The notes: generated by a model from the letters alone, not told the origin. A DNA stretch of 64,000 nucleotides from an uncultured Acetatifactor sp. (GCA_910588225.1 CAJUQT010000013.1:19818-83817), one strand, 5' to 3'; shown: positions 33,397-42,985, counted from the first letter of the stretch. Numbers and translations are program-made.

Positions 33397-33432
33397 AAAA
33401 AGGACGGACACATTACATGCCCGCCCTTTTTT
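33397..33432. terminator. Bidirectional terminator between convergent genes
   Basis: AAAAAGGACGG (33397-33407) and CCGCCCTTTTT (33421-33431) form an 11-bp stem with one mismatch. T tracts occur on both strands, serving the ATPase unit and the rubredoxin unit. Confidence 0.65.
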
Positions 33433-33492
33433 GCATTATAAACAGCAGTTGGCCGTGACCTCATTGCTGTGATATCGTTCCGTCTCTGTCTC

Positions 33493-33666
33493 TTAATTAT
33501 AATTGTCGATGCAGGGCTGGAACATGCTCTTATTTACGCCGCAGAGCGGGCAGCACCAATCATCCGGCAGATCCTCGAAAGCAGTACCAGGAGCGATGCC
33601 ATGTTCAGGATCACCTTTTTCAGGATCATAGGTATATCCGCAGGGATTGCAAAAATATTTTTTCAT
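33493..33666 (-). CDS. Rubredoxin
   Basis: A 57-residue one-iron electron carrier with two Cys knuckles (FCNPCGYTY and CCPLCGVNK) coordinating Fe(Cys)4. The second knuckle is preceded by an extra Cys (WCCPLCG). It lies 92 bp downstream of reverse rubrerythrin on the same strand; it probably supplies electrons to that protein in peroxide and oxygen detoxification. AGGAG precedes the ATG. Confidence 0.95.
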   Translation of the reverse strand: MKKYFCNPCGYTYDPEKGDPEHGIAPGTAFEDLPDDWCCPLCGVNKSMFQPCIDNYN

Positions 33667-33758
33667 AGTAAATTCTCCTTTCCCAAAGCTCAAACTTAGT
33701 GTTTGCTTTAAGCTAAATAATTTTTAATTGACATTCGAAATATGGAAAACACTTGTTC

Positions 33759-34298
33759 TTAACTGAAGTATCTCTTGAGAAGTCCTTCAAATGCCTTGCC
33801 ATGCCTTGCCTCGTCGCGGGCCATCTCATGCACGGTATCATGAATTGCGTCAAGATTAGCAGCCTTTGCGCGTTTTGCAAGGTCAAACTTACCGGCAGTA
33901 GCGCCGTTCTCGGCATCAACTCTCATCTCCAGATTCTTCTTGGTAGAATCGGTCACAACTTCACCCAGGAGCTCGGCAAACTTAGCGGCATGCTCCGCCT
34001 CTTCGTAAGCGGCTTTCTCCCAATACAGACCGATTTCAGGATATCCTTCTCTGTGGGCAACTCTTGCCATAGCCAGATACATACCAACCTCTGAGCACTC
34101 ACCTTCAAAGTTTGCACGCAGATCCTTGACAATATCTTCAGGAACACCCTGAGCAACACCTACCACATGTTCTGCAGCCCAGGTTCTGTCAGCGGACTGA
34201 GCAGTGAACTTTTCAGCAGGCGCATGGCAGATAGGGCATTCGGAAGGGGCGGCATCACCCTCGTGAACATAACCACATACTTGACATACATACTTCAT
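33759..34298 (-). CDS. Reverse rubrerythrin (N-terminal rubredoxin domain)
   Basis: 179 residues. A rubredoxin-type Fe(Cys)4 site comes first (VCQVCGYVH ... CPICHAP, residues 1-40), followed by a four-helix di-iron ferritin-like domain (EGECSEVGMY, YEEAEHAAKF, EMARDEARHGKAF). This order is reversed from classic rubrerythrin, hence revRbr. In clostridia such proteins act as NAD(P)H-linked peroxide and oxygen reductases with rubredoxin, encoded just downstream here. The promoter has a good TTGACT-16-TATAAT and a palindrome over the -10. Confidence 0.94.
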   Translation of the reverse strand: MKYVCQVCGYVHEGDAAPSECPICHAPAEKFTAQSADRTWAAEHVVGVAQGVPEDIVKDLRANFEGECSEVGMYLAMARVAHREGYPEIGLYWEKAAYEEAEHAAKFAELLGEVVTDSTKKNLEMRVDAENGATAGKFDLAKRAKAANLDAIHDTVHEMARDEARHGKAFEGLLKRYFS

Positions 34299-34401
34299 AG
34301 TTTTATCTCCTTTTTCTATATTATTATTGTTGCTATGTAAGCTGTCGGGATATGCAAATCTGCTGTCGTCTTTGCGAGAGGGACATGCATTTATTCCCGA
34401 C

Positions 34402-34433
34402 ACCTATTATATAGGTTTTTAGTTGAAAGTCAA
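34402..34433 (-). promoter_or_regulatory. Reverse rubrerythrin promoter with overlapping palindrome
   Basis: On the - strand, TTGACT (34428-34433) and TATAAT (34406-34411) are 16 bp apart. A 15-bp palindrome, ACCTAT-N3-ATAGGT (34402-34416), covers the -10, where a repressor would block transcription. It does not match the PerR box closely. Confidence 0.6.
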
Positions 34434-34476
34434 CCATATATAAACAAAAATTTTTCTGAAAAATATGAAAAAAATA

Positions 34477-37400
34477 TTATTTCAAAATTCTGTTCAGTCT
34501 GGAACCAAGACGGCTTAATATTTCATTTGTGATTGTTCCGCACTGTTCGGCCACATGATCAGCTGTAATTTCCAGCGCACCGGATTTTCCGATGATAATG
34601 GCGACATTTCCGGCCTGGACACGCGGAATATTGCTCACATCCACAATGGTTTGGTCCATGCAGATTCTGCCGATAATGGGGGCCATGCAGCCATTGATAA
34701 GGACACTGCCGATTCCGTAAGACAATTCTCTGGGCAGCCCGTCCGCGTAACCAATAGAAAGCGTGGCAATACGCATATCATATTTGGCTGTAAATGCGGT
34801 TCCGTAACCGGCAGCCTCCCCGGTATAAAGTGTTCTGATAGAAATGACACGTGCTTTCAGCGACAGAACCGGACGCAACGCACCGCGCCAGAGGTTGGTA
34901 TCGTCTTCTGTGCTTAAAAGGCCATACAGGGCAATGCCAGGCCGTACATAGTCCGCTGCAAGCGCCGCTTTGCTCCAGACATTTCTGCTGGCGGAACGAT
35001 GTGCGCGTCTGGACTGTTTTTCCTTCTTCTGCAGCAGATTTAAAATACCATAGCTGGCCAGGAGATGGAGACCTCGGCAGGGATATTCTTTTTCTTTTAA
35101 ATAATTTACTACCTGATAAAAGGCTGTTATCTGGCTTTCTGTAAATGCTCTGTCTTCTGGGCGGAGAGAATCGCTCACTGACAGGTGAGTAAACATTCCG
35201 TCGATAACCAGATTCTCCATTTTAAAGGCAGACGCGATTTCTTCCAGGTTTTCGCATCGAATTCCAAGCCGATGCATGCCGGTATCAATAGCAAGATGGA
35301 CATGCAGAGGTTTTCCAAAACTGCTCAGCAGCCGGGCATAATGATAATCAATGACGGCCTGGGTCAGCAGATAGCGGCTGAGAAGCGGGAAATCATCCGG
35401 AGGTGTATAGCCCAGTATCAGGATTTTGCCCTTGACGCCGGCTTTTCGCAGTGTGATTCCTTCTGACAGACAGGCAACACAAAATGATGTCACATTCAAT
35501 TTGTTCAGCTGCCGGGCGATGAGCACGGCACCGTGGCCATAAGCATCGGCTTTTATTGCGGGCATCAGTCTGCAGCTGTCGGGAAGCCGTGAACGGAGGA
35601 ATGATACATTGTGCTCCAGTGCGCTGCTGTCCACTTCTATCCAGGCGCGGAATTCCCCCTGGCTTTCATAGGGATCTGCAGTTTTTTGCTTTGAAAATAT
35701 GTGTGGTGCCGCAGGTTTTCTGGATTGTGTCCTCTGGGCCATTACCCGTGATGTACCGCGGATATTCGGCAATGTTATACTCCGCAGATCAACAGGCTTT
35801 CTGCTCGCTGCTTCCAGCTCCTGTGTATCTGCCGGATTCTCAGGCTCCTGCCAGGAATATTGTTCGTCATTTTCTATATCAGACAGTTCAAAAGCTGCTT
35901 CTTTTTCTGATAATGTATATTCTTCGGTGTCATTTTCTTCTGGTAAAGTCTCTTTCATTGAGAGTTCTGATTCCTGAAAAGTAATGTCGTCTGCTTCTCT
36001 GAGCCGGGCAATTTCACCATCGTCAGGTTCTCTGAGGCTGTCAATTTCCTCATCGTCGAGTTCTGGCAGGCAAGCAGATTCGTCAGCATAGGATTTGCTT
36101 CTGTCGGCTGATTCATCAGCTGCTGTTGGCAATGTACTGATTTCTTCCATGGCTGCCGCTGTCATTTCATTGCTTCCATCGGCCTGAATTTCCTGTAATA
36201 CAGGATTTTCTGTTTTTGTGTCTTCCTGTAAAGCTTTGTGCAAATCTGAAATTCCTTTCTCATTTAAATCCGTATCAGAAAGAGGGGAGACATTTGTGTC
36301 TCCTGTTTTCTGAAGCTCGGAAGTACTTACTGTTTTTAATGTGCTTCTTCGTTTCTGCAGGAAAGAATTCCAGGCCTGCCCCAATATAGGAAGAAGACGA
36401 GGCAGAACACATCTCTGCAGATAGAGAACCAGGAGACTGGCAACCACTGACACCTGTGCCACCACAAGATAGTGGACAATACTGTTATCAACAAGCTGAG
36501 TTGTCAAGTGTAATAATTTGGCCAATCCGCGGACTGCTACAATGATCGCCGGGTGAAGGATATAAATCCAGGCGGAAGCAGTTCGAAATGCCCTGACAGA
36601 TGCCCAGGGAGTACTGTTGAGACACAGATACAGAAATATCATCACCGGAACCAGGGTCAGATACATGCTGTCGTGACGCTGCAATTGAAAATGGCGCAAC
36701 GTAAAGGCTTCCGCTGTCATAAGGATAAAAGAAACTAAAAGGCCAACGCAATAAAGGCGAACCACCATTTGTCCGTCTGTGTGTTGGGAAGGTTTATCTG
36801 TCTGTTCGGGATTTTCCTCCGGCTCTGTTGAATTTCGTGTTGTGGACCCTTTTTCATTCCGCAGAGACATCCATACACCCAGCAGCAGAAACAGTGGTGC
36901 AAGAAAGAGGCCGTTGCGTGTATGGGACCAGAGGTGGAAACCAAAATCGTACACTGCCTTCAGCGCGGGAACTTTCTCGATAAGGCCGAAGTAACTGTCG
37001 CCCAACAGACCAATAATATACAGGACTGCAGATACGGCGGTGGCTCGGCGCAGATTCAGGAAAAGGCTCATCACATAAACGACGATCATACCCAGTATGC
37101 AGGCAGGGAAGTACCATAAGTGGTAGAATGTACCGTCAAAAATAAGCATACGAAACAAACCTCCAAAGGTGAGCTTCGTATAATGACCTGCGTAAATACC
37201 GATTGGCAGATACAATAAAATACAGAAACCGTACAGCAGAAGCATTTTTCTTAAATATTTTTTCAGACCTGCCGGATTCTTATCAGCAGCCGACATAAAA
37301 TCAGCAGCTACAAACTGACCGGTTACCATGAAGAAAAAGGGAACGGCGGTTCTGGCAAGGATTCGTGTCAGAAAGAAATCCATTCCCTCGTTTATAGAAG

Positions 37401-37488
37401 CCAGAGGAGAGGTGTGAATTGCAATGACAAGCAGAGCAGCCACTACCCGAAATCTGTCAAGACCGCCGTAATTCTGTCTGGTATGCAT
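34477..37488 (-). CDS. vanT: VanT-like membrane acyltransferase/amino acid racemase fusion
   Basis: 1003 residues. The N-terminal 375 are an acyltransferase-3-like membrane domain with about ten helices (LDRFRVVAALLVIAIHTSP). Residues about 380-610 form a long acidic, disordered-looking linker. The last 390 residues are a PLP-dependent alanine/serine racemase: PLP lysine in MPAIKADAYGHG, second catalytic Tyr in AAGYGTAF, IGRICMDQ. This is the VanT architecture, which makes D-Ser or D-Ala for peptidoglycan precursors. Known VanT proteins are about 700 residues, so the linker is exceptional. It follows the ligase gene by about 70 bp. Substrate preference (Ser or Ala) is not provable here. Confidence 0.9.
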   Translation of the reverse strand: MHTRQNYGGLDRFRVVAALLVIAIHTSPLASINEGMDFFLTRILARTAVPFFFMVTGQFVAADFMSAADKNPAGLKKYLRKMLLLYGFCILLYLPIGIYAGHYTKLTFGGLFRMLIFDGTFYHLWYFPACILGMIVVYVMSLFLNLRRATAVSAVLYIIGLLGDSYFGLIEKVPALKAVYDFGFHLWSHTRNGLFLAPLFLLLGVWMSLRNEKGSTTRNSTEPEENPEQTDKPSQHTDGQMVVRLYCVGLLVSFILMTAEAFTLRHFQLQRHDSMYLTLVPVMIFLYLCLNSTPWASVRAFRTASAWIYILHPAIIVAVRGLAKLLHLTTQLVDNSIVHYLVVAQVSVVASLLVLYLQRCVLPRLLPILGQAWNSFLQKRRSTLKTVSTSELQKTGDTNVSPLSDTDLNEKGISDLHKALQEDTKTENPVLQEIQADGSNEMTAAAMEEISTLPTAADESADRSKSYADESACLPELDDEEIDSLREPDDGEIARLREADDITFQESELSMKETLPEENDTEEYTLSEKEAAFELSDIENDEQYSWQEPENPADTQELEAASRKPVDLRSITLPNIRGTSRVMAQRTQSRKPAAPHIFSKQKTADPYESQGEFRAWIEVDSSALEHNVSFLRSRLPDSCRLMPAIKADAYGHGAVLIARQLNKLNVTSFCVACLSEGITLRKAGVKGKILILGYTPPDDFPLLSRYLLTQAVIDYHYARLLSSFGKPLHVHLAIDTGMHRLGIRCENLEEIASAFKMENLVIDGMFTHLSVSDSLRPEDRAFTESQITAFYQVVNYLKEKEYPCRGLHLLASYGILNLLQKKEKQSRRAHRSASRNVWSKAALAADYVRPGIALYGLLSTEDDTNLWRGALRPVLSLKARVISIRTLYTGEAAGYGTAFTAKYDMRIATLSIGYADGLPRELSYGIGSVLINGCMAPIIGRICMDQTIVDVSNIPRVQAGNVAIIIGKSGALEITADHVAEQCGTITNEILSRLGSRLNRILK

Positions 37489-37557
37489 ATTTATACCCTC
37501 CTGCCTGCAGCAGCAGACATTTATTTTGTATTTCTGATTGATATCTATTATTCTATA

Positions 37558-38622
37558 TTACACGTTTTCGCCCTTTTGCTCAAGTGCTAATTCCAAAATT
37601 CGATCAAGAACCTGGCGGAAAGAATATCCTGCGGCCTTCATCATGCCGGGATAGCGGCTGTGTTCCGTGAATCCGGGGATGGTATTTACCTCATTGAACA
37701 GTACCTGGCCTTCAGGAGTGAGAAACATGTCTACTCTGGCAAAACCGCTGCATCCCAGAATACGGTAAATGGATTTTGCCGTTTCTTTGATTTCCTCTGC
37801 TTTGGTGCTGCTGATCCTGGCCGGCACATGAATACTGGAGGTTTTCAGAGTATATTTTTCCGTAAAATCAAAGAAACCGCCGGAAAGTTCGATTTCATCC
37901 ACTTCGCCGGTAATTGGATTTCCGTTGCCCAATACGGCGCATCCCACTTCAAACCCTTCGATATTTTTCTCCAGAAGCACCTGACTGTCGTACTGGAATG
38001 CCAGAGAAACTGCAGCGGCCAGATGTTCTTTGGCTGGGACCTTAGTGACGCCGTAAGAGGAACCGGCCTTCACCGGCTTGACGTAAAGAGGATATCCAAT
38101 CTCTTCCGCAAAGGCTGATGCCTGTTCAAAGGACGTATCGGGTTCCAGCACCATATGTCTGGGAACGGGGATTCCGGCGAGACTGACCAGCCTGTGGGCT
38201 CTGTCCTTATCCATGCTGAGGGCGGAGGCCAGCGTGCCGCAGCCTGCCAGAGGAATACCGCACAGCTCCAACATCCCCTGAAGGGTCCCATCCTCTCCGT
38301 TGCAGCCGTGAAGAACCGGGAATGCAATATCTACCGGGATGCGCGTAATGCTTTTATCCTCCAACAAGAGCAGACAATTTTCTCCACGGTTGGGAGATAA
38401 GACCGCCGGGGTACAATCCTGATCATTGTGCCAGGTGTCATTGAGCAGTTTTTGCACCGGGCCGGTATAATAATACCAGCTTCCGCTGCTTGTAATACCA
38501 ATCATCAGGGGATTGTATTTTTCCGTGTCAAGGTTGAGAATGACACCGGAAGCGGAAGAGAGTGACACACTATATTCGGGGGAGCAGCCTCCAAAGAAAA
38601 CGGCAACATTTAATTTTTTCAT
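37558..38622 (-). CDS. vanG: D-alanine--D-serine/D-alanine ligase, VanG-like
   Basis: 354 residues of the D-Ala-D-X ligase family (ATP-grasp): MKKLNVAVFFGGCSPEYSVSLSSA at the start holds the D-Ala1 site, the ATP-grasp core has YVKPVKAGSSYGV, and the C-terminal metal-binding segment is VLFNEVNTIPGFT. The omega loop FFDFTEKYTLKTSSIH has the EKY pattern seen in VanC/VanG D-Ser ligases. With VanT it could make D-Ala-D-Ser precursors with low vancomycin affinity. No VanXY or VanX/VanY is in the window, and a plain Ddl role is not excluded. AAAGGA precedes the ATG. Confidence 0.88.
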   Translation of the reverse strand: MKKLNVAVFFGGCSPEYSVSLSSASGVILNLDTEKYNPLMIGITSSGSWYYYTGPVQKLLNDTWHNDQDCTPAVLSPNRGENCLLLLEDKSITRIPVDIAFPVLHGCNGEDGTLQGMLELCGIPLAGCGTLASALSMDKDRAHRLVSLAGIPVPRHMVLEPDTSFEQASAFAEEIGYPLYVKPVKAGSSYGVTKVPAKEHLAAAVSLAFQYDSQVLLEKNIEGFEVGCAVLGNGNPITGEVDEIELSGGFFDFTEKYTLKTSSIHVPARISSTKAEEIKETAKSIYRILGCSGFARVDMFLTPEGQVLFNEVNTIPGFTEHSRYPGMMKAAGYSFRQVLDRILELALEQKGENV

Positions 38623-38825
38623 TATAAAATCCTTTCTTTATAGTAATTCTATTCGTTCTTATCCTACAACTAAAACGTGGAAAAGTAAATAGTTGGAAGT
38701 TTAAGATTTTTTAATGATAAAATTTTTCTTATTTTACAAATTGGAAGAGAGAATGTGGTATAATGTTCAAAAAGAACAAAGTCAAGCGCCCGAATATTGG
38801 CGGAGATGATTCAGGGAGTGCGGAA

Positions 38826-40307
38826 ATGAAATTTAGAACGCGGCTGCGGGTCACATTTGTGATAATTATTGTCTTGCCGCTGGTGTTGACGGCACTGGCA
38901 TTCAGCGGAATCGGTTTGTATCTGATGAATGTGCATCAGGGTTTCCCTGCTGTGGAATTGGATTACACTGCGATGACGGAAAATATGCGGGAGATAGTGG
39001 ATGCCACGGATCAGGCATTTTTACGTCTGAAGGATCAGGCTGAAGAAGATGCTTCCAGATTGGCGGATATGCAATACCTGGAGGAAGTGAATTCCGGAAT
39101 TACACACAGAACGACCTATATCATGGTGAGAAAAGAGGATACGCTTTATTACGCGGGAAACGAAGAAGCGGCGGAAGTGATATTTCCCCGGCTGCCCGGT
39201 TATGGGGAGCGGGATCTGTCGGAAGAGCCAGGTATTTACTATGACGATCTGGACAAATTCGTCAAACAGGTGGATTTCCTGTTCCCTGATGGCAGCAGGG
39301 GAAGCGCTTTTGTGGTTACAAAGGTGAATTCGTTGATTTCCAGGAAATTGCTGGTGGACATGTTTGTGGCGATTTTTCTCATTTTGATTTTCACCGGTTT
39401 GATGCTGACCAGGTGGATCCGCAGAGGTGTGTTCAATCCTATTAATGAATTGAATGCGGCCATGAGAAAAATCAAGGAAGGCAATTTCGAGTATGCGCTT
39501 GAGACGGACGCAAAAGGTGAAATAGGGGATTTGTACCGCAATTATGAGGATATGCGTCTGAGGCTGAAGGAGAATGACGAAGAAAACAGGGAGAGCGAAA
39601 AGCAGAACAGGGAGCTGGTCAGCAATATATCACATGATTTGAAGACACCTATCACGGCAATCAAGGGATACGTGGAGGGAATCATGGACGGAGTGGCAGA
39701 TACGCCGGAGAAGATGGATAAATATATTAAAACCATCTATAATAAGGCAAATGACATGGAGCGCCTGATCAATGAACTGACTTATTATTCCGGTATTGAC
39801 AATAACAGAATCCCCTATAATTTCCATCGAATCAATGTGGCGGATTATTTTGGAGACTGTGTGGAGGAAGTGGGACTGGATCTGGAACAGAAGAATATTG
39901 AATTGAATTATTCCAACCTCACACAGCCTGACACAATTGTCATTGCGGATCCGGAACAGATGAAGAAAGTCATTAATAACATTATCAGCAACAGTGTAAA
40001 ATATCTGGATAAGCCCCGTGGAATAATCGATATTCGAATTCTGAACGAAACGGATTCCATACGCATTGAAATCGAGGATAATGGCAAGGGGATTGCACAA
40101 AAAGATCTGCCGAAGATTTTTGAACGGTTTTACCGTACGGATGCTTCGAGAAATTCAGCTCAGGGCGGCAGCGGTATCGGCTTATCCATTGTACGGAAGA
40201 TTATAGAAGATCACGGCGGATACATCTGGGCTACCAGCAGAGAAGGAGAAGGTACCTGCATGCATTTTGTATTGAGAAAATATGTAGAACTGCAGGATGA
40301 AAAATAG
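38826..40307 (+). CDS. Two-component sensor histidine kinase (VanS position)
   Basis: 493 residues: a first membrane helix (about 8-30), an extracytoplasmic sensor of about 140 residues, a second helix (about 178-200), HAMP (RRGVFNPINELN), the H-box SNISHDLKTPITAIKGY, the N-box VINNIISNSVKYL and the G boxes (GKGIAQ, GGSGIGLSIV). The start at 38826 has AGGGAG 8 nt upstream; an in-frame ATG at 38763 overlaps a TATAAT and lacks a good site. It is divergent from vanG and followed by its regulator, kinase first. Signal unknown; control of the van-like genes is inferred from position only. Confidence 0.9.
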   Translation: MKFRTRLRVTFVIIIVLPLVLTALAFSGIGLYLMNVHQGFPAVELDYTAMTENMREIVDATDQAFLRLKDQAEEDASRLADMQYLEEVNSGITHRTTYIMVRKEDTLYYAGNEEAAEVIFPRLPGYGERDLSEEPGIYYDDLDKFVKQVDFLFPDGSRGSAFVVTKVNSLISRKLLVDMFVAIFLILIFTGLMLTRWIRRGVFNPINELNAAMRKIKEGNFEYALETDAKGEIGDLYRNYEDMRLRLKENDEENRESEKQNRELVSNISHDLKTPITAIKGYVEGIMDGVADTPEKMDKYIKTIYNKANDMERLINELTYYSGIDNNRIPYNFHRINVADYFGDCVEEVGLDLEQKNIELNYSNLTQPDTIVIADPEQMKKVINNIISNSVKYLDKPRGIIDIRILNETDSIRIEIEDNGKGIAQKDLPKIFERFYRTDASRNSAQGGSGIGLSIVRKIIEDHGGYIWATSREGEGTCMHFVLRKYVELQDEK

Positions 40308-40414
40308 GTAACAACTTAGCGAAAAAAGAAAACAGACAGTAATATAGTCAATAACCGAAGCGTTACGGCAACTACAAAAACAGAGAGGGATACGGGAAAG
40401 GCAGGAGCATTGAT

Positions 40415-41107
40415 ATGAGCAGGATTTTGATTATCGAAGATGAGGTTGCGATTGCGGATTTGGAAAAGGATTACCTGGAATTAAGCGATTTTCAGGTGGA
40501 TATCTGCAATAGTGGAGACGAAGGGCTGACCATGGCGCTGAATGGGGAATATAATCTTGTGATTCTGGATTTGATGCTTCCGGGGATGGACGGGTTTGAG
40601 GTCTGCCGGAAGATTCGGGAGGATAAAAATATACCTATTCTGATGGTCTCTGCCAAAAAGGACGATATTGATAAGATCAGAGGCCTGGGACTGGGAGCGG
40701 ATGACTACATGACGAAGCCTTTCAGTCCCAGTGAGCTGGTGGCAAGAGTAAAGGCACATATGGCCAGGTATGAACGGTTGGTTGGTACCAATCAGAAACC
40801 ACAGAACGACATTGTGGAAATCCGGGGAATCCGTATTGACAAGACGGCAAGACGTGTTTACGTGAATGGTGAGGAAAGAACTTTTACTACAAAGGAGTTT
40901 GATCTGCTTACGTTTCTCGCAGAGAATCCCAATCATGTTTATACGAAGGAGGAGCTGTTCCGGGAAATCTGGGATATGGATTCTATCGGAGATATCGCAA
41001 CCGTTACCGTGCATATCAAGAAAATACGGGAAAAGATAGAAAAAGATACCGCAAAGCCGCAGTATATTGAGACAATCTGGGGAGTTGGGTACCGGTTCAA
41101 AGTATAA
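40415..41107 (+). CDS. OmpR/PhoB-type response regulator
   Basis: 230 residues. The receiver domain (1-120) has the acidic pair ED, the phosphoryl Asp in LVILDLMLPGMDG and Lys in MTKPFSPSE; the DNA-binding winged helix (about 130-228) ends IETIWGVGYRFKV. It is probably activated by the kinase 107 bp upstream. The nearest divergent promoter, 38623-38762 in front of vanG, is a natural target, but this is inference. An intrinsic terminator follows. Confidence 0.94.
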   Translation: MSRILIIEDEVAIADLEKDYLELSDFQVDICNSGDEGLTMALNGEYNLVILDLMLPGMDGFEVCRKIREDKNIPILMVSAKKDDIDKIRGLGLGADDYMTKPFSPSELVARVKAHMARYERLVGTNQKPQNDIVEIRGIRIDKTARRVYVNGEERTFTTKEFDLLTFLAENPNHVYTKEELFREIWDMDSIGDIATVTVHIKKIREKIEKDTAKPQYIETIWGVGYRFKV

Positions 41108-41135
41108 TCGAAAGACAGTAACGTTATGCAAAAGC

Positions 41136-41170
41136 ATCCCCGGGCTGATAATGGCCCGGGGATATTTGTA
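41136..41170 (+). terminator. Intrinsic terminator after the response regulator
   Basis: 10-bp GC-rich perfect stem (41136-41145, 41154-41163), 8-nt loop, then ATTTGT. Confidence 0.75.
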
Positions 41171-41326
41171 AAAAGCAGTTTTCAAAGGGAGAATCATCTG
41201 GTAATATATAGGAAACAGCTGCCGGGCTGCTTTTGAGCAGGCAGTCTGAACATTTTGCAATGTGAATTAAGTATATTGGAGGGACTCTCAGAAGTGATAA
41301 AAGGGGATGCAGAATCGGGGCATGGG

Positions 41327-42985
41327 ATGCTTCCGGAAGTGTTTCAGCAGAGAATGCGGCGAATGCTGGGTGAGGAGTATATTTCTTTTCTCGAAGCCTT
41401 TCAGAGGGAGAGTCATCATGGGCTGCGCCTGAATCCGTTAAAGACAGGATTGGACGGACAAAGTGCTGCGGAAAAGTATGGGGCAGCGCAGGGGAAAGAT
41501 ACAGGCTTTGCTCATCTGACACCAGTGTCATGGGCGGAGAACGGTTATTATTACCCTTCCTCGGACCAACCAGGCAGGCATCCGCTTCATGAAGCAGGGA
41601 TATATTATATTCAGGAACCCAGTGCTATGGTGCCTGCTGAATTGCTGGACGCGAAGCCAGGAGAGCTTATATTGGATCTCTGTGCGGCACCGGGAGGGAA
41701 AAGTACGCAGATTGCGGCAAAAATGAGAGGAAGCGGATTTCTGCTGTGTAATGAAATTCATTCTGCAAGGGCGAAGATTCTGTCGGAGAATATAGAGCGT
41801 ATGGGGATCTGTAATGCCTGTGTCACCAATGAGCCGCCGGAGCATCTGGCGGAGTCGTTTCCGGAATATTTTGACAGGATACTGGTGGATGCCCCCTGTT
41901 CCGGCGAGGGGATGTTTCGCAAAAAGGAAGAGGCCTGCGGGGAATGGAGCCAGGAGAATGTGGAACTGTGCGCCCGCAGGCAGGACGGAATCCTGGATTG
42001 TGCCGCAAGGATGCTTCGGCCCGGAGGAATTCTTGTGTATTCTACCTGCACCTTTGCCCCGGAAGAAAATGAGGGAAGCGTCAGCAGATTTCTGGGAAGG
42101 CATCGGGAATTCTCACTTTTACCGGTGGACAAGAACCGTCTGGGACTGACAGGAGCCGACGGTGTGCCGGAATGGGTAGAGGAGCCGATGGAGGGAATGG
42201 AAAATGCGCTGCGGCTGTGGCCCCAGAGAATAAGCGGAGAGGGACATTTTGCTGCCATTATGAAGAAGGCGGAGGCAGCTTCGGGGGAAATCTGTCATGG
42301 GGCGGACTGTTTTGAGGAAGAGCGCGGTACAAGGAACTGTCCGGAAGAAAAATACAGTATGGCAAACTGTATGAAGGAAGGGGGCGGCAGGCCGGCACGG
42401 AGCAAAGCAGGTGCACGGGCAAGAAGAAAAGAAGAGAAAGAGAAGGAATTACAGGATTTAAGTTTGTTTTGCAGAGAGAATCTGAAGCTTTCAAGCTTTG
42501 AGAATATTGACTCGGGTGTATTCTTTTCACCAGAAGAAAACAGATCGAAAGAACAGGAAGAGAAGGAGCGCCAGCAGAATTGGGATGGTGTGGACATTGC
42601 GGAAGCTTTGGGCAGGGCTGTGGGGATGAAAGGAAAACTGCAGATTATTCGGTTTGGAGATAATCTCTATCTGGCTCCGGCGGAAATGCCGCCGCTGAAA
42701 AGACTGAAGGTACTGCGCCCCGGTCTGCACCTGGGTGAGCTGAAGAAAAATCGTTTTGAGCCTTCTCACGCGCTGGCACTGGCGCTGGTACCGAAAGCGG
42801 CTGCGCACAGATGGGAAATGAAGGCTGACAGTGCGGAGGTAATGAATTATCTGAAAGGGCAGGCTTTTTCCGCAGAGGGCGAAAAGGGATGGTACCTGAT
42901 CTGTGTGGATGATTTCGGCATGGGATGGGGTAAGCTGTCCGGAGGGATGATGAAAAATCATTATCCCAGGGGATTGAGAAAATAA
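41327..42985 (+). CDS. NOL1/NOP2/sun family rRNA cytosine-C5 methyltransferase (RsmF-like)
   Basis: 552 residues. The SAM-dependent RNA m5C methyltransferase core covers about residues 80-310, with DLCAAPGGKSTQIAA (SAM motif), VDAPCSGEGMFRKK (catalytic Cys) and YSTCTFAPEENE (second Cys). The C-terminal 240 residues have a low-complexity basic/Glu-rich stretch and an RsmF-like PUA-type domain. It probably modifies 16S rRNA; the target base is not provable. The start at 41327 fits the family pattern MLPxxFxxRMRRMLGEEY; GTG at 41294, with GGAGGG upstream, is an alternative. Confidence 0.88.
   Translation: MLPEVFQQRMRRMLGEEYISFLEAFQRESHHGLRLNPLKTGLDGQSAAEKYGAAQGKDTGFAHLTPVSWAENGYYYPSSDQPGRHPLHEAGIYYIQEPSAMVPAELLDAKPGELILDLCAAPGGKSTQIAAKMRGSGFLLCNEIHSARAKILSENIERMGICNACVTNEPPEHLAESFPEYFDRILVDAPCSGEGMFRKKEEACGEWSQENVELCARRQDGILDCAARMLRPGGILVYSTCTFAPEENEGSVSRFLGRHREFSLLPVDKNRLGLTGADGVPEWVEEPMEGMENALRLWPQRISGEGHFAAIMKKAEAASGEICHGADCFEEERGTRNCPEEKYSMANCMKEGGGRPARSKAGARARRKEEKEKELQDLSLFCRENLKLSSFENIDSGVFFSPEENRSKEQEEKERQQNWDGVDIAEALGRAVGMKGKLQIIRFGDNLYLAPAEMPPLKRLKVLRPGLHLGELKKNRFEPSHALALALVPKAAAHRWEMKADSAEVMNYLKGQAFSAEGEKGWYLICVDDFGMGWGKLSGGMMKNHYPRGLRK

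Noticed and set aside
38763..38825. Extra 21 residues at the start of the sensor kinase
   Set aside because: The ATG at 38763 overlaps a TATAAT and lacks a ribosome site; 38826 has AGGGAG. Left as an alternative.
24876..41107. VanW gene as part of the van-like locus
   Set aside because: It is 8 kb away on the other strand with unrelated genes between; VanW proteins are common in clostridia.
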